This document shows positions 28,588 through 36,624 of a stretch of 54,600 nucleotides of DNA, piece after piece. Origin of the DNA: Geodermatophilus chilensis. Its GTDB lineage: Bacteria > Actinomycetota > Actinomycetes > Mycobacteriales > Geodermatophilaceae. How positions within the stretch are numbered: the first letter of the stretch is position 1; every line of letters begins with the position of its first letter. The stretch covers positions 1 through 54,600 of the forward strand of contig NZ_NVPT01000013.1 in NCBI RefSeq assembly GCF_002802985.1. The letters are read 5' to 3'. A model generated the notes under the pieces. The model did no database searches and was not told where the DNA came from. It saw only the letters and a list, made by a program, of their open reading frames with translations. The translations under genes were made by a program, and so were the position numbers.

Positions 28588-29688
28588 ATGACCGCGACCG
28601 TTCCGCGCCCTCCCTCGGCCCGGCCGGCCCTGAGCGCGCTGCGCGACCGGGTGATCCGCTTCGCTGAGCTCGCCACCACGCCGCTGCTGCCCGCCGACTA
28701 CCTCGACATGGTCAACCCGCTGCGGGCGGGTGCCGACCTGCGCGGCCGCATCGTCGCCGTCCACCGGGAGACCCGGGACGCCGCCACGCTGGTGATCCGG
28801 CCGGGCGCCGACTGGCAGCGGCACGTGCCCGGTCAGTGGGTGCGCATCGGCATCGACGTCGACGGCGTGCGCATGTGGCGCGCCTACTCGCTCACCTCGC
28901 ACCTGGACCGCCCCGACGGCTGCATCAGCATCACCGTCAAGGCCATCCCGGGCGGCAAGGTCAGCAACCACCTGGTGCACCGGACCCAGCCGGGCACCCT
29001 CGTGCACCTCGACCAGGCCACCGGCGAGTTCGTCCTGCCCGCGCAGGCCCCCGCCAAGGTCCTGTTCGTCACCGCCGGCTCCGGCATCACCCCGGTCATG
29101 GGCATCCTGCGCAACCACGACGAGCTCACCGACGTCGTCGTCGTGCACTCGGCCCCCACGCCCGAGGACGTCGTCTTCGGTGCGGACCTGCGGGAGCTCG
29201 CCGCCGCCGGCCGGATCCGGCTGATCGAGCAGCACACCGACACCGCCGGGATGCTCGACGCCGCCGCCATCGCCGAGCTGGTCCCCGACCTGGCTGAGCG
29301 CGCCACCTGGGCCTGCGGGCCGGTCGGCATGCTCGAGGCGCTGGAGGAGCACTGGAGCGCCGCCGGCATCGCCGACCGGCTGTTCACCGAGCGCTTCCGG
29401 CCCACGGTCCTCGTCGCCGGCGAGGGCGGCACGGTGACCTTCACCAAGAACGGCACGAGCATCGAGGCCGACGGGGCCACCCCGATCCTCGACGCCGCCG
29501 AGGACGCCGGCGTCCTCATGCCCAGCGGCTGCCGGATGGGCATCTGCTTCGGCTGCGTGCTGCCGCTGCGCGAGGGCGCCGTCCGGGACCTGCGCAACGG
29601 CGAGGTCACCACGGCCGCGCCGGGTGACGGCGTCCTGATCCAGACCTGCATCAGCGCCGCCGCCGGCGCCTGCGACATCGACCACTGA
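28588..29688 (+). CDS. Ferredoxin reductase, electron donor to the desaturase
   Basis: A 366-residue flavin/iron-sulfur oxidoreductase. The FAD-binding barrel comes first (MWRAYSLTSHL, GGKVSNHLV), then an NAD(P) domain (VTAGSGITPVMGIL, TWACGPVGMLEAL), then a C-terminal plant-type [2Fe-2S] ferredoxin with C315, C320, C323 and C354. This is the layout of M. tuberculosis Rv3230c, which feeds electrons to the stearoyl-CoA desaturase DesA3. The desaturase follows 25 bp downstream here. The ATG at 28588 gives the family start. Confidence 0.92.
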   Translation: MTATVPRPPSARPALSALRDRVIRFAELATTPLLPADYLDMVNPLRAGADLRGRIVAVHRETRDAATLVIRPGADWQRHVPGQWVRIGIDVDGVRMWRAYSLTSHLDRPDGCISITVKAIPGGKVSNHLVHRTQPGTLVHLDQATGEFVLPAQAPAKVLFVTAGSGITPVMGILRNHDELTDVVVVHSAPTPEDVVFGADLRELAAAGRIRLIEQHTDTAGMLDAAAIAELVPDLAERATWACGPVGMLEALEEHWSAAGIADRLFTERFRPTVLVAGEGGTVTFTKNGTSIEADGATPILDAAEDAGVLMPSGCRMGICFGCVLPLREGAVRDLRNGEVTTAAPGDGVLIQTCISAAAGACDIDH

Positions 29689-29713
29689 CCCCCGAGACCG
29701 AGGAGACCACCGC

Positions 29714-30940
29714 ATGACCGCGCTGCAGAAGAAGGACCTCAACCCGATCGAGCACCTCACCCCCGAGGACATCGAGCTCATCGGCAAGGAGCTCGACGAG
29801 ATCCGCCAGAGCGTCATCGACACCCGCGGCGAGGACGACGCCCGCTACATCCGCAAGGTCATCGACGTCCACCGCAAGATCGAGCTGGGCAGCCGCGCCG
29901 TCCTGCTCGCCTCGGGCTTCCCGCCCGCGTGGATCGTCGGCACGATCGGTCTCTCGGTCGCCAAGATCCTCGAGAACATGGAGATCGGGCACAACATCCT
30001 GCACGGCCAGTGGGACTGGATGCGGGACCCGAAGATCCACTCCACGACGTGGGAGTGGGACATGGCCAGCCCGGCCGAGCAGTGGAAGCACTCGCACAAC
30101 GAGCTGCACCACACGTACACGAACGTCATCGGCAAGGACAACGACCTCGGCTACGGCATCATGCGCGTCGACGAGGACCAGCCGTGGCAGCCGTTCCACC
30201 TCGGCCAGCCGATCTGGAGCTTCATCAACGCCTGCTTCTTCGAGTACGGGATCGCCGCCTACGACCTCGAGCTGGGCGCGGTCATCGCCAAGAAGCAGAC
30301 GAAGGACCCGGAGTTCCGCAGGCGCGTCAAGGCCGTGCTGCGCAAGATCGGCGCCCAGGTGCGCAAGGACTACGTCATCCACCCGCTGCTGTCGGGCCCG
30401 AACTTCGTCTCCACGCTCGCGGCCAACTTCACCGCCAACCTGGTGCGCAACCTGTGGTCGAACTCGGTGATCCTCTGCGGGCACTTCCCCGAGGGCGTCG
30501 AGACCTTCGAGAAGAAGTCGATCGACGGCGAGACCCGCGGCGAGTGGTACCTGCGCCAGATGCTGGGCTCGGCCAACATCTCCGGCTCCAAGGCCATGCA
30601 CATCATGACCGGGAACCTGTCCCACCAGATCGAGCACCACCTGTTCCCGGACCTGCCGAGCAACCGGTACGCCGAGATCGCGCCGAAGATCCGTGACCTG
30701 TTCGACCGCTACGGCCTGAATTACCACACCGCGCCGCTGCCGCAGCAGGTCGGCTCGGCCTGGCACAAGATCATCCGACTCTCGCTGCCCAACGGCTGGC
30801 TGGAGCTGACCAACCGCCGCAACCTGGTGCCGCAGCTGGCGGTGCTCTACAAGATGACCACCGGCGGGCCCAAGGTCCGCCGCACGCTCCAGCGGAAGCT
30901 GACCGCGGGCGTCCGACTGACCCGGGCGGCCGCCGCCTGA
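29714..30940 (+). CDS. Acyl-CoA/fatty-acid desaturase (DesA3-like)
   Basis: Membrane di-iron desaturase of 408 residues introducing a double bond into acyl chains (Delta-9 by family). The three histidine boxes are intact: GHNILHG (H93, H97), HNELHH (H128, H132, H133) and HQIEHH (H304, H308, H309). The upstream ferredoxin reductase supplies electrons and a divergent PucR-type regulator probably controls both. A 23-bp perfect hairpin terminator lies 20 bp after the stop. Confidence 0.93.
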   Translation: MTALQKKDLNPIEHLTPEDIELIGKELDEIRQSVIDTRGEDDARYIRKVIDVHRKIELGSRAVLLASGFPPAWIVGTIGLSVAKILENMEIGHNILHGQWDWMRDPKIHSTTWEWDMASPAEQWKHSHNELHHTYTNVIGKDNDLGYGIMRVDEDQPWQPFHLGQPIWSFINACFFEYGIAAYDLELGAVIAKKQTKDPEFRRRVKAVLRKIGAQVRKDYVIHPLLSGPNFVSTLAANFTANLVRNLWSNSVILCGHFPEGVETFEKKSIDGETRGEWYLRQMLGSANISGSKAMHIMTGNLSHQIEHHLFPDLPSNRYAEIAPKIRDLFDRYGLNYHTAPLPQQVGSAWHKIIRLSLPNGWLELTNRRNLVPQLAVLYKMTTGGPKVRRTLQRKLTAGVRLTRAAAA

Positions 30941-30960
30941 GTGGCTGCTGCAGCTCCCGT

Positions 30961-31009
30961 TGAACGCCAGGGGCCCGGAACCGCTTCGGTTCCGGGCCCC
31001 TGGCGTTCA
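30961..31009. terminator. Perfect hairpin terminator after the desaturase
   Basis: Perfect 23-bp arms starting TGAACGCCAGGGGCCCGGAA, loop CTT. A sister hairpin with the same outer and central sequence follows dnaB at 33841-33888. The rest of the 31010-31269 gap holds no convincing gene, only a 34-codon ATG frame at 31076 with no recognisable family. Confidence 0.85.
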
Positions 31010-31269
31010 GTGCTCCGCGGCCTGGGCCGCGTCCCGGGCACCTCAGGTGCTCCTCGGCTGACATCACCTCCCTCATGGCCGTGCTCGAGAACGTCCGGTC
31101 GACCGCGCAGCCTGCTGCAGACGTCGTCGCCTGGGTGGGCGCACCCGGCCCTCCGTCGTCGTGCGGCCCCGGCGGGTGACGCAGCCCCGCATCCCGGGAC
31201 CCACGGCCCTGTCGCCGTCCGGCGCATGCCGCTGGCATGGCTGCCTGCTGAGTGAGGGGGAGCAGCGCC

Positions 31270-31734
31270 GTGGACGGTTATGCCTTCGAGGCCACGATGA
31301 CCCGGGTGGTCCCGATCGGGCTGGTGCCCGAGGGGCTGCGGCTGGACGCGTACTACCAGGGGAGGATGACGGAGGGCCCGCTGACCGGGGACACCGTCGA
31401 CGGGGTGGACTACCTGCTCCTGCGCCGGGACGGCGTCGGGGTCATCGACGTCCGCCAGGTCTTCTCGGGCGAGGGCGGGCGGACGGTGACCACGCGGGTG
31501 CACGGGTACCTGACGCCGTCGGGGCCGATGCCCCCGCTGGAGGCGATGGCGGATCCGGGCTTCGCCTGGCCGGACGCCGAGATCCCGATGCACGGCGCGG
31601 TCGACCTGCGCACCGCGGCGCCGGAGCTGCAGGAGCTCAACGCGTCGGTGTACGGCTTCACCGGCACGGTGAACGTGGCGCGCGGCGAGCTGCGGGTCCG
31701 CGCGCAGAGCCTGGCGCGGGTCCCGGTCACCTGA
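31270..31734 (+). CDS. DUF3237-like protein
   Basis: A 154-residue soluble protein. The pattern GLVPEGLRLDAYYQGRMTEG, PLTGDTVDGVDYLLLRRDGV and VIDVRQVFSGEGGRTV resembles the DUF3237 beta-barrel family, which has no established reaction. The GTG at 31270 follows GAGGGGGA. A GTG 18 bp upstream is also in frame. It stands alone, with a parS-like site and a terminator immediately downstream. Confidence 0.6.
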   Translation: MDGYAFEATMTRVVPIGLVPEGLRLDAYYQGRMTEGPLTGDTVDGVDYLLLRRDGVGVIDVRQVFSGEGGRTVTTRVHGYLTPSGPMPPLEAMADPGFAWPDAEIPMHGAVDLRTAAPELQELNASVYGFTGTVNVARGELRVRAQSLARVPVT

Positions 31735-31740
31735 GCCGCG

Positions 31741-31756
31741 TGCTCCACGTGGAACA
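31741..31756. other. parS-like site, intergenic
   Basis: TGCTCCACGTGGAACA differs from the 16-bp palindrome TGTTCCACGTGGAACA at one base. It lies in the 84-bp gap between two convergent genes, a typical position for a ParB site. Confidence 0.65.
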
Positions 31757-31767
31757 TCGCTGCGTGC

Positions 31768-31808
31768 GACGGGAGTCCCGGGACGGACGTCGTCCCGGGC
31801 CTCCCGTC
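31768..31808. terminator. Bidirectional hairpin terminator
   Basis: Arms GACGGGAGTCCCGGGACG and CGTCCCGGGCCTCCCGTC with a 5-nt loop, between the DUF3237-like and lipase-like genes. Confidence 0.75.
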
Positions 31809-31818
31809 GGTCAGCGGG

Positions 31819-33726
31819 TCAGGGGCGCGTCGCGGGTGAGGGGTAGTTCAGCGGCAGCAGCAGCGCCGGGTCGCTGATGGGCACCTCCCACACCGGGCCC
31901 GGGCCGTCCGGGTCCACGACCGCTCCGTCGCCCAGGAACGCGGCGACCTGCGCCTGGCCCTGCTGCGTCGCCGGCGCGAACCGCGGGTCGAGCAGGAACC
32001 CGTGCGGATTGAGCGCCGCCTGCGGGCTGCGGTCGTTGCGGTAGAGGCTGGTCCGCGACCACAGGTCCCCGGCGTCGATGATCGTGTAGGACGTCGGGTT
32101 GGGCACCGTCTGGTCCCCGAAGGCGACCTGGAAGACCGCCCGCTCCAGCTCGACGAGCGGGGAGAAGGTCTCCGGGCTGCCGGAACGGGACAGCCAGGTC
32201 GCCCGGGCCAGGTACTCCTGGATCTCCACGGCGCCCGCCACGGTCACCGTCACCGGGGGCTCGCCGCGCAGCGGCATCTGCTCCTGGAAGAAGTTGCGGG
32301 TCGGGTCGTCGCTGTTGAGCAGGCCCGCCGCTCGCAGCGCCGCCGTGGTGAGCGGGCGGAAGGCCGGCGACAGTCGGGCGATCTCGCTGATCGGGCCGCC
32401 GGGGACGTTGAGCACCGAACGGGCGACCGTCGGGTCAACGCCGGTGAGCATGGTCCCGTAGATGCCGCCGAAGCTCTGCCCGAAGTAGGTGACGTCCTCC
32501 CCGGACAGGTCCGGCGTCCCGTTGCCGTCGAGGTCGGTGCTATCCACCGCCCGCACGAGGGTCATGACGTCCGCGGCGGTCTGCCGCAGCGCGTCGCGCG
32601 AGGACGCCGGCGCGGCGTCGCCGGTGGCCGAGGAGCCCTCGGTGCTCTCGATGTCCCCGTCGCCGTCCTGGTCGACACCGCGACCGTGGGTGAGCAGCCG
32701 GGTCCGACCGGCGGCGGTGTCGACCAGCCACGCGCTCTCCGGCCCGGAGCCGTGCCCCACCACGTTGGTCGCGATGGTCGCGATGCCGTTGCGTGCGTTG
32801 GCGCCGGCCGCCAGCAGGAGATCGGCGGTGGACCGGGTGAAGCCGTGCCCGAAGACGGCCACCGGCCAGCCGCCGGGCGGCGGGCTGCCGGCCGGGAGGA
32901 CGGCGAGGAAGGGCAGCGTCTCGGCACCGACGGGCTTCGGTCCGGCGTCCCGGGTGGGGGTCTGCTCGATCGTGACGTCGTCGCCCAGCCAGGACGGCGC
33001 GAGGAACGAGCCGAAGGCGAGGGTGCTGGTCGGGGGGAGCAGAGCGAGCGGCTGCGCTGCCGGTGCCGGGTCCACCTCGCCTTCGTCCTTGGCCCAGCTG
33101 AGGGTGGTGCCGGCGACGGGGAAGACGCCGTCCACCTGCAGGCCGCGGTCCTCGATGCCGGCCACGGTGGCGGCCTCGCCGCTGTCGATCTGGCGGCGCA
33201 GGTCCAGCAGTCCGTCGGTGGCGCTCATCGTCGTGAACGTCTCGGAGCTCGCTCCGTGGCCCGGGCCGCGGTCGACGCGCAGGCGGTAGGTGGTGCTCGG
33301 GGCGAGTTGCTCGGCGGGGTGGGCGTAGAGCGTGGTGGTCGCCGGGTCCCACACGACCCGGTCGACGCCGGTCCGCCAGGCGCCGTCCTCCTCCTGCACG
33401 GTGATCCGCGCGGCGGCCGTGGCCGGGTCGACCGGCCGGTTGAACCGCACCGCGATCCGGGGGTCGAGGTCGAAGCCGTCGAGCTCGTTCAGCTCCCGGA
33501 CCAGTCCGCAGCGGACCGGCTCGGGGCAGCCCTCGGTGGGCAGGGCGACCCGGCGTCCGGTGAGCTGGGCGGGATCAGGGACCGTGAGGTCGTCGGTCGG
33601 GAAGACCACGACCGGCTTGAGGTTCGGGCCGGCGGCCGCGGGGGTCGCGGTGACCGACAGGGTGGCCGTCAGGGCCAGGACACCGAGGACCGACGAGGTC
33701 GCCCGGTGCCAGCGTCGTTGCTGCAC
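31819..33726 (-). CDS. Large secreted lipase/esterase-like protein with Ig-like domain
   Basis: A 635-residue exported protein. The signal peptide is SSVLGVLALTATLSVTATPAAAG. Next is a beta-rich region with an Ig-like fold (~70-150: RIAVRFNRPVDPATAAARIT, STTYRLRVDRGPG). The alpha/beta-hydrolase domain then has AVFGHGFTRS and the nucleophile elbow TYFGQSFGGIYGTM. Calcium-type loops DQDGDGDIESTE (a canonical 12-residue EF-hand loop) and DLDGNGTPDLSGED sit between. This resembles bacterial virulence-factor-type lipases. The GTG at 33724-33726 follows CTGGAGA, and the long upstream frame is rejected because it precedes the signal peptide. Confidence 0.75.
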   Translation of the reverse strand: MQQRRWHRATSSVLGVLALTATLSVTATPAAAGPNLKPVVVFPTDDLTVPDPAQLTGRRVALPTEGCPEPVRCGLVRELNELDGFDLDPRIAVRFNRPVDPATAAARITVQEEDGAWRTGVDRVVWDPATTTLYAHPAEQLAPSTTYRLRVDRGPGHGASSETFTTMSATDGLLDLRRQIDSGEAATVAGIEDRGLQVDGVFPVAGTTLSWAKDEGEVDPAPAAQPLALLPPTSTLAFGSFLAPSWLGDDVTIEQTPTRDAGPKPVGAETLPFLAVLPAGSPPPGGWPVAVFGHGFTRSTADLLLAAGANARNGIATIATNVVGHGSGPESAWLVDTAAGRTRLLTHGRGVDQDGDGDIESTEGSSATGDAAPASSRDALRQTAADVMTLVRAVDSTDLDGNGTPDLSGEDVTYFGQSFGGIYGTMLTGVDPTVARSVLNVPGGPISEIARLSPAFRPLTTAALRAAGLLNSDDPTRNFFQEQMPLRGEPPVTVTVAGAVEIQEYLARATWLSRSGSPETFSPLVELERAVFQVAFGDQTVPNPTSYTIIDAGDLWSRTSLYRNDRSPQAALNPHGFLLDPRFAPATQQGQAQVAAFLGDGAVVDPDGPGPVWEVPISDPALLLPLNYPSPATRP

Positions 33727-33840
33727 GGGTTCTCCAGGGGTTGGGGACCCTCTTCCTAACCCCTGGTGACGACAGTCACAACTTGCGTGAGGGGGCAGCC
33801 GAGGAGGGTGGGGGCCGACAGCAGCCGCACAGGGAGCGTT

Positions 33841-33888
33841 GAACGCCGGAGGCCCGGAACGACGTGCGTTCCGGGCTCCGGCGTTCAT
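33841..33888. terminator. Hairpin terminator after dnaB
   Basis: Arms TGAACGCCGGAGGCCCGGAA(CG) and CGTTCCGGGCTCCGGCGTTC(A) with a 5-nt loop and one bulged G. It lies 9 bp past the dnaB stop and shares its design and sequence with the hairpin at 30961-31009. Confidence 0.8.
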
Positions 33889-33896
33889 TGCTCGGG

Positions 33897-36512
33897 TCAG
33901 TTCGCCATGTCCACGAAGCGGCTGTAGTGACCCTGGAAGGCGACGGTGACATTCGCCGTCGGGCCGTTACGGTGCTTCACGAGCATGATGTCGGCCTCAC
34001 CTGCGCGCGGTGATTCTTTTTCATACATGTCTTCCCGGTGGATCATCATGACCATATCGGCATCTTGTTCGATCGAGCCACTTTCGCGAAGGTCAGAGAG
34101 CATTGGCTTCTTGTCCTGCCTTTGTTCTGAACCACGGTTCAGCTGACTCATCGCAATCACTGGAACTTCCAGCTCCTTGGCCAGCAGCTTGAGGGCACGG
34201 GAGAACTCCGAGACCTCCTGCTGACGGCTCTCGACGCGCTTGCCGGACGTCATGAGCTGGAGGTAGTCGATGACCACGAGCTTGAGGTCGTTGCGCTGCT
34301 TGAGCCGCCGCGCCTTCGCCCGGATCTCCATCATCGTCATGTTCGGGGAGTCGTCGATGTAGAGCGGGGCATCGGCGATCTCGCCCATCCGTCGGGCCAG
34401 CTTCGACCAGTCCTCGTCCGACAGCGTGCCGGCGCGCATGTGGTGCAGCGGCACCTTCGCCTCGGCCGAGAGCAGACGCATGGTGATCTCGTGCTTGCTC
34501 ATCTCGAGCGAGAAGATGCACGTGGCCAGGTGGTGCTTCACCGTCGCTGACCGAGCGATGTCCAGGCCGAGCGTCGAGTTGTGGGTCGGGATGAAGCTCC
34601 GCCCGGCGAGGAACAGGTGGTCCTCGGCGTCGACCTGGATGCAGCGCACGGGCACGCTCTCGATCGGCCGCACGTCAGTGATGAGACGGACGCCGCGGGC
34701 GGTGAAGCTGCGGGCACCGCGCTCCTTGTGCACCAGCTTCTTCCGCTCGAGCCGGAAGACCTCGTCATCGGTGCTGAAGGTCAGCGTGTAGCAGGTGGAC
34801 GACGCCTCGCTTCGGCCCCTGACGCGCTTGCGGGTCATCCGGACCCGGTGCCCGAGGCCGGCGATGAGCTCGCGCGCGTCCTCGGCCAGCCGCTGGTTGG
34901 TGACCGCGAACTGCACGGCGCCGCTCGGCGTCACCGTCCCGTCGGTGTCCAGGAGCCCGGCCAGCAGGGCACGGCGCTGGGCCACCGAGGCGCGCAGGTA
35001 CGCGGCCGGGATGTGCTTGCCGCCGAACACCCCGAGGGTGCGCAGGATCCCCTGCACGGTGCCGTGATGGTCACGGCACGCCTGGCACTGCGCCCCACCC
35101 GCGGACGGGCCACTGCAGTCCGGGCAGGTCGCCTGACGGCCGACCCCACCGCTGGCCCGCAGTCGGCCGCCACAGGTCTTGCCGCAGATCTGCACCTGCG
35201 ACGTCTTCGGCACGAACAGCTCGCCGCACATGGGGCACGGCCGGGTGGCAACGTCCGGTCGGGGCGGAAGCCGCAGGGCGTATCGACGATCGACGCCCGT
35301 CGGCTCCACGGCGAGCCCCTCGGCCTCGATGTGGACGGCGATCTCGGGGTCGTTGCTGGTGAAGTGCGGAGCGCGGGAGGTGCCGTCGCCGAGCCACACG
35401 CCCAGCGCGTACGGCGGCAGGGGGAGGTCGGCCTCCGGCAGGTCCAGCGGCGCAGCGTTGGTCACCGAGTGGTTGAGCCGGGCGTCCTTGGTGGCGCAAC
35501 GGACGGTGCGGGCGATCTCCTCGGTCGTCCGGACCTCGGCGAACGTGCGCTGGTTGCGGTAGCCGTTGTAGCCGGTCGCCGCCTGCTGAGCAGAGCGGCG
35601 GCTGGCACGGGTCTCGGTCAGCCACTGGTGCTGGGCGTCGGCCACGATCACCGAGCCGTCGGAGAAGTGCACCTCGTAGCAGGGACGGCCGGTCATCACC
35701 TCGGTGGCGGCCACGACCGTGGTCGGCCGGCCGTCGGAGCCCATCACCTGGTCGCCGACGGCGACCTCGCCCATGGTCGTCCAGCCGGTCGGCGTGGCGA
35801 TCGGGGTGTCCAGGCCCAGGGCCTTGCCGACACCCGGGCGCGCGGCGATGACCACCATCTGGCCGGCCTGGAGGCCGTTGGTCAGTTCGTCGAGGTCGCG
35901 GATCCCGGTGGGCACGCCGCGGGCGGTACCGCCACGGGAGGCGATGGCGTCCAGCTCGTCCATCGTCGGCTGCAGGACGTCCTCGAGGCGCGAGTAGTCC
36001 TCGCTCATGCGCTTCTCGGTGACGTCGTAGATCTCCTGCTGGGCGCGGTCGACGATGTCGTCGACGTCGCCCTTGCCGCCTGCCGCGCCGTAGCCCAGCT
36101 GGACGACGCGGGTGCCGGCCTCGACCAGCCGCCGCAGCACCGCCTGCTCGGCGACGATCGCTGCGTAGTAGCCGGCGTTGGCCGCCGTCGGCGTCGACTG
36201 GATCAGGGTGTGCAGGTAGACCGCGCCACCCATCTTCGACAGCTGGTCGGTGCGGTTGAGCTCGGCGGCGACGGTGATCGCGTCGGCCGGCTCGCCCCGC
36301 CCGTACAGGTCGAGGATGCAGTCGAAGATCACCTGGTGCGCCGGCCGGTAGAAGTCGTTGCCGTGCAACACCTCGACGACGTCGGCGATCGCGTCCTTGC
36401 TCAGCAGCATGCCGCCGAGCACCGACTGCTCCGCTGCGACGTCCTGCGGCGGCTGCCGGTCGTACGCCGGCGCCGTCGGGGACGGGCGCTCGAAGTCGCC
36501 GGCCACCGCCAC
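33897..36512 (-). CDS. dnaB: Replicative DNA helicase DnaB with an in-frame P-loop intein
   Basis: Hexameric fork helicase. The 871-residue precursor equals a 456-residue DnaB plus a 415-residue intein. The N-terminal domain starts PPQDVAAEQSVLGGMLLSKD. The RecA core has Walker A ARPGVGK (K230) split from STLGLDIA by the intein. Further motifs are FSLEMS, VVIDYLQLM, VIAMSQLNRGSE and LRESGSIEQDADMVMMIHRE. The GTG at 36510-36512 has GGAGGA 5 nt upstream. A 171-bp tract (33999-34169) uses AT-rich codons unlike the rest. A LexA-type box lies at 36608-36623, so this gene may be damage-responsive. rplI ends 606 bp upstream. Confidence 0.95.
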   Translation of the reverse strand: MAVAGDFERPSPTAPAYDRQPPQDVAAEQSVLGGMLLSKDAIADVVEVLHGNDFYRPAHQVIFDCILDLYGRGEPADAITVAAELNRTDQLSKMGGAVYLHTLIQSTPTAANAGYYAAIVAEQAVLRRLVEAGTRVVQLGYGAAGGKGDVDDIVDRAQQEIYDVTEKRMSEDYSRLEDVLQPTMDELDAIASRGGTARGVPTGIRDLDELTNGLQAGQMVVIAARPGVGKALGLDTPIATPTGWTTMGEVAVGDQVMGSDGRPTTVVAATEVMTGRPCYEVHFSDGSVIVADAQHQWLTETRASRRSAQQAATGYNGYRNQRTFAEVRTTEEIARTVRCATKDARLNHSVTNAAPLDLPEADLPLPPYALGVWLGDGTSRAPHFTSNDPEIAVHIEAEGLAVEPTGVDRRYALRLPPRPDVATRPCPMCGELFVPKTSQVQICGKTCGGRLRASGGVGRQATCPDCSGPSAGGAQCQACRDHHGTVQGILRTLGVFGGKHIPAAYLRASVAQRRALLAGLLDTDGTVTPSGAVQFAVTNQRLAEDARELIAGLGHRVRMTRKRVRGRSEASSTCYTLTFSTDDEVFRLERKKLVHKERGARSFTARGVRLITDVRPIESVPVRCIQVDAEDHLFLAGRSFIPTHNSTLGLDIARSATVKHHLATCIFSLEMSKHEITMRLLSAEAKVPLHHMRAGTLSDEDWSKLARRMGEIADAPLYIDDSPNMTMMEIRAKARRLKQRNDLKLVVIDYLQLMTSGKRVESRQQEVSEFSRALKLLAKELEVPVIAMSQLNRGSEQRQDKKPMLSDLRESGSIEQDADMVMMIHREDMYEKESPRAGEADIMLVKHRNGPTANVTVAFQGHYSRFVDMAN
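34578..35822 (-). mobile_element. Class 3 intein with LAGLIDADG homing endonuclease in DnaB
   Basis: A 415-residue self-splicing element between K230 and S646 of the precursor, at the P-loop (GK/S) site. It begins with Ala, not Cys or Ser, and ends HN. Trp67 (DAQHQWLT), Cys394 (VRCIQVD) and Thr413 (PTHN) supply the W-C-T set that defines class 3 inteins such as mycobacteriophage Bethlehem DnaB. The endonuclease has two LAGLIDADG motifs, LGVWLGDG (D146) and LAGLLDTDG (D294). Between them is an insert with four cysteine pairs (C196/C199, C213/C217, C233/C236, C246/C249) resembling zinc fingers. All key residues are present, so splicing should work. Confidence 0.92.
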
Positions 36513-36547
36513 GGGGTTCCTCCATCCACTCACGGCGCACCCGCGCA

Positions 36548-36574
36548 CAGGCCCCGGCACGAGGCCGGGGCCTG
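36548..36574. promoter_or_regulatory. Hairpin in the dnaB leader
   Basis: Arms CAGGCCCCGGC and GCCGGGGCCTG with a 5-nt loop, 36 bp upstream of the dnaB start. It could act as an attenuator or a terminator for upstream transcription; which one cannot be told. Confidence 0.45.
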
Positions 36575-36607
36575 GTGGGGGAAGCACCAGAACGCTGCAC
36601 ACCTGAC

Positions 36608-36623
36608 TCGAACGTTTGTTCGG
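36608..36623. promoter_or_regulatory. SOS (LexA) box upstream of dnaB
   Basis: TCGAACGTTTGTTCGG fits the mycobacterial-type consensus TCGAAC-N4-GTTCGA at 11 of 12 positions. It lies 96 bp upstream of the dnaB start. Confidence 0.6.
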
Positions 36624-36624
36624 G

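Noticed and set aside
31076..31180. Thirty-four-codon frame in the gap after the desaturase
   Set aside because: No ribosome site, no recognisable family, and the composition is not distinctive.
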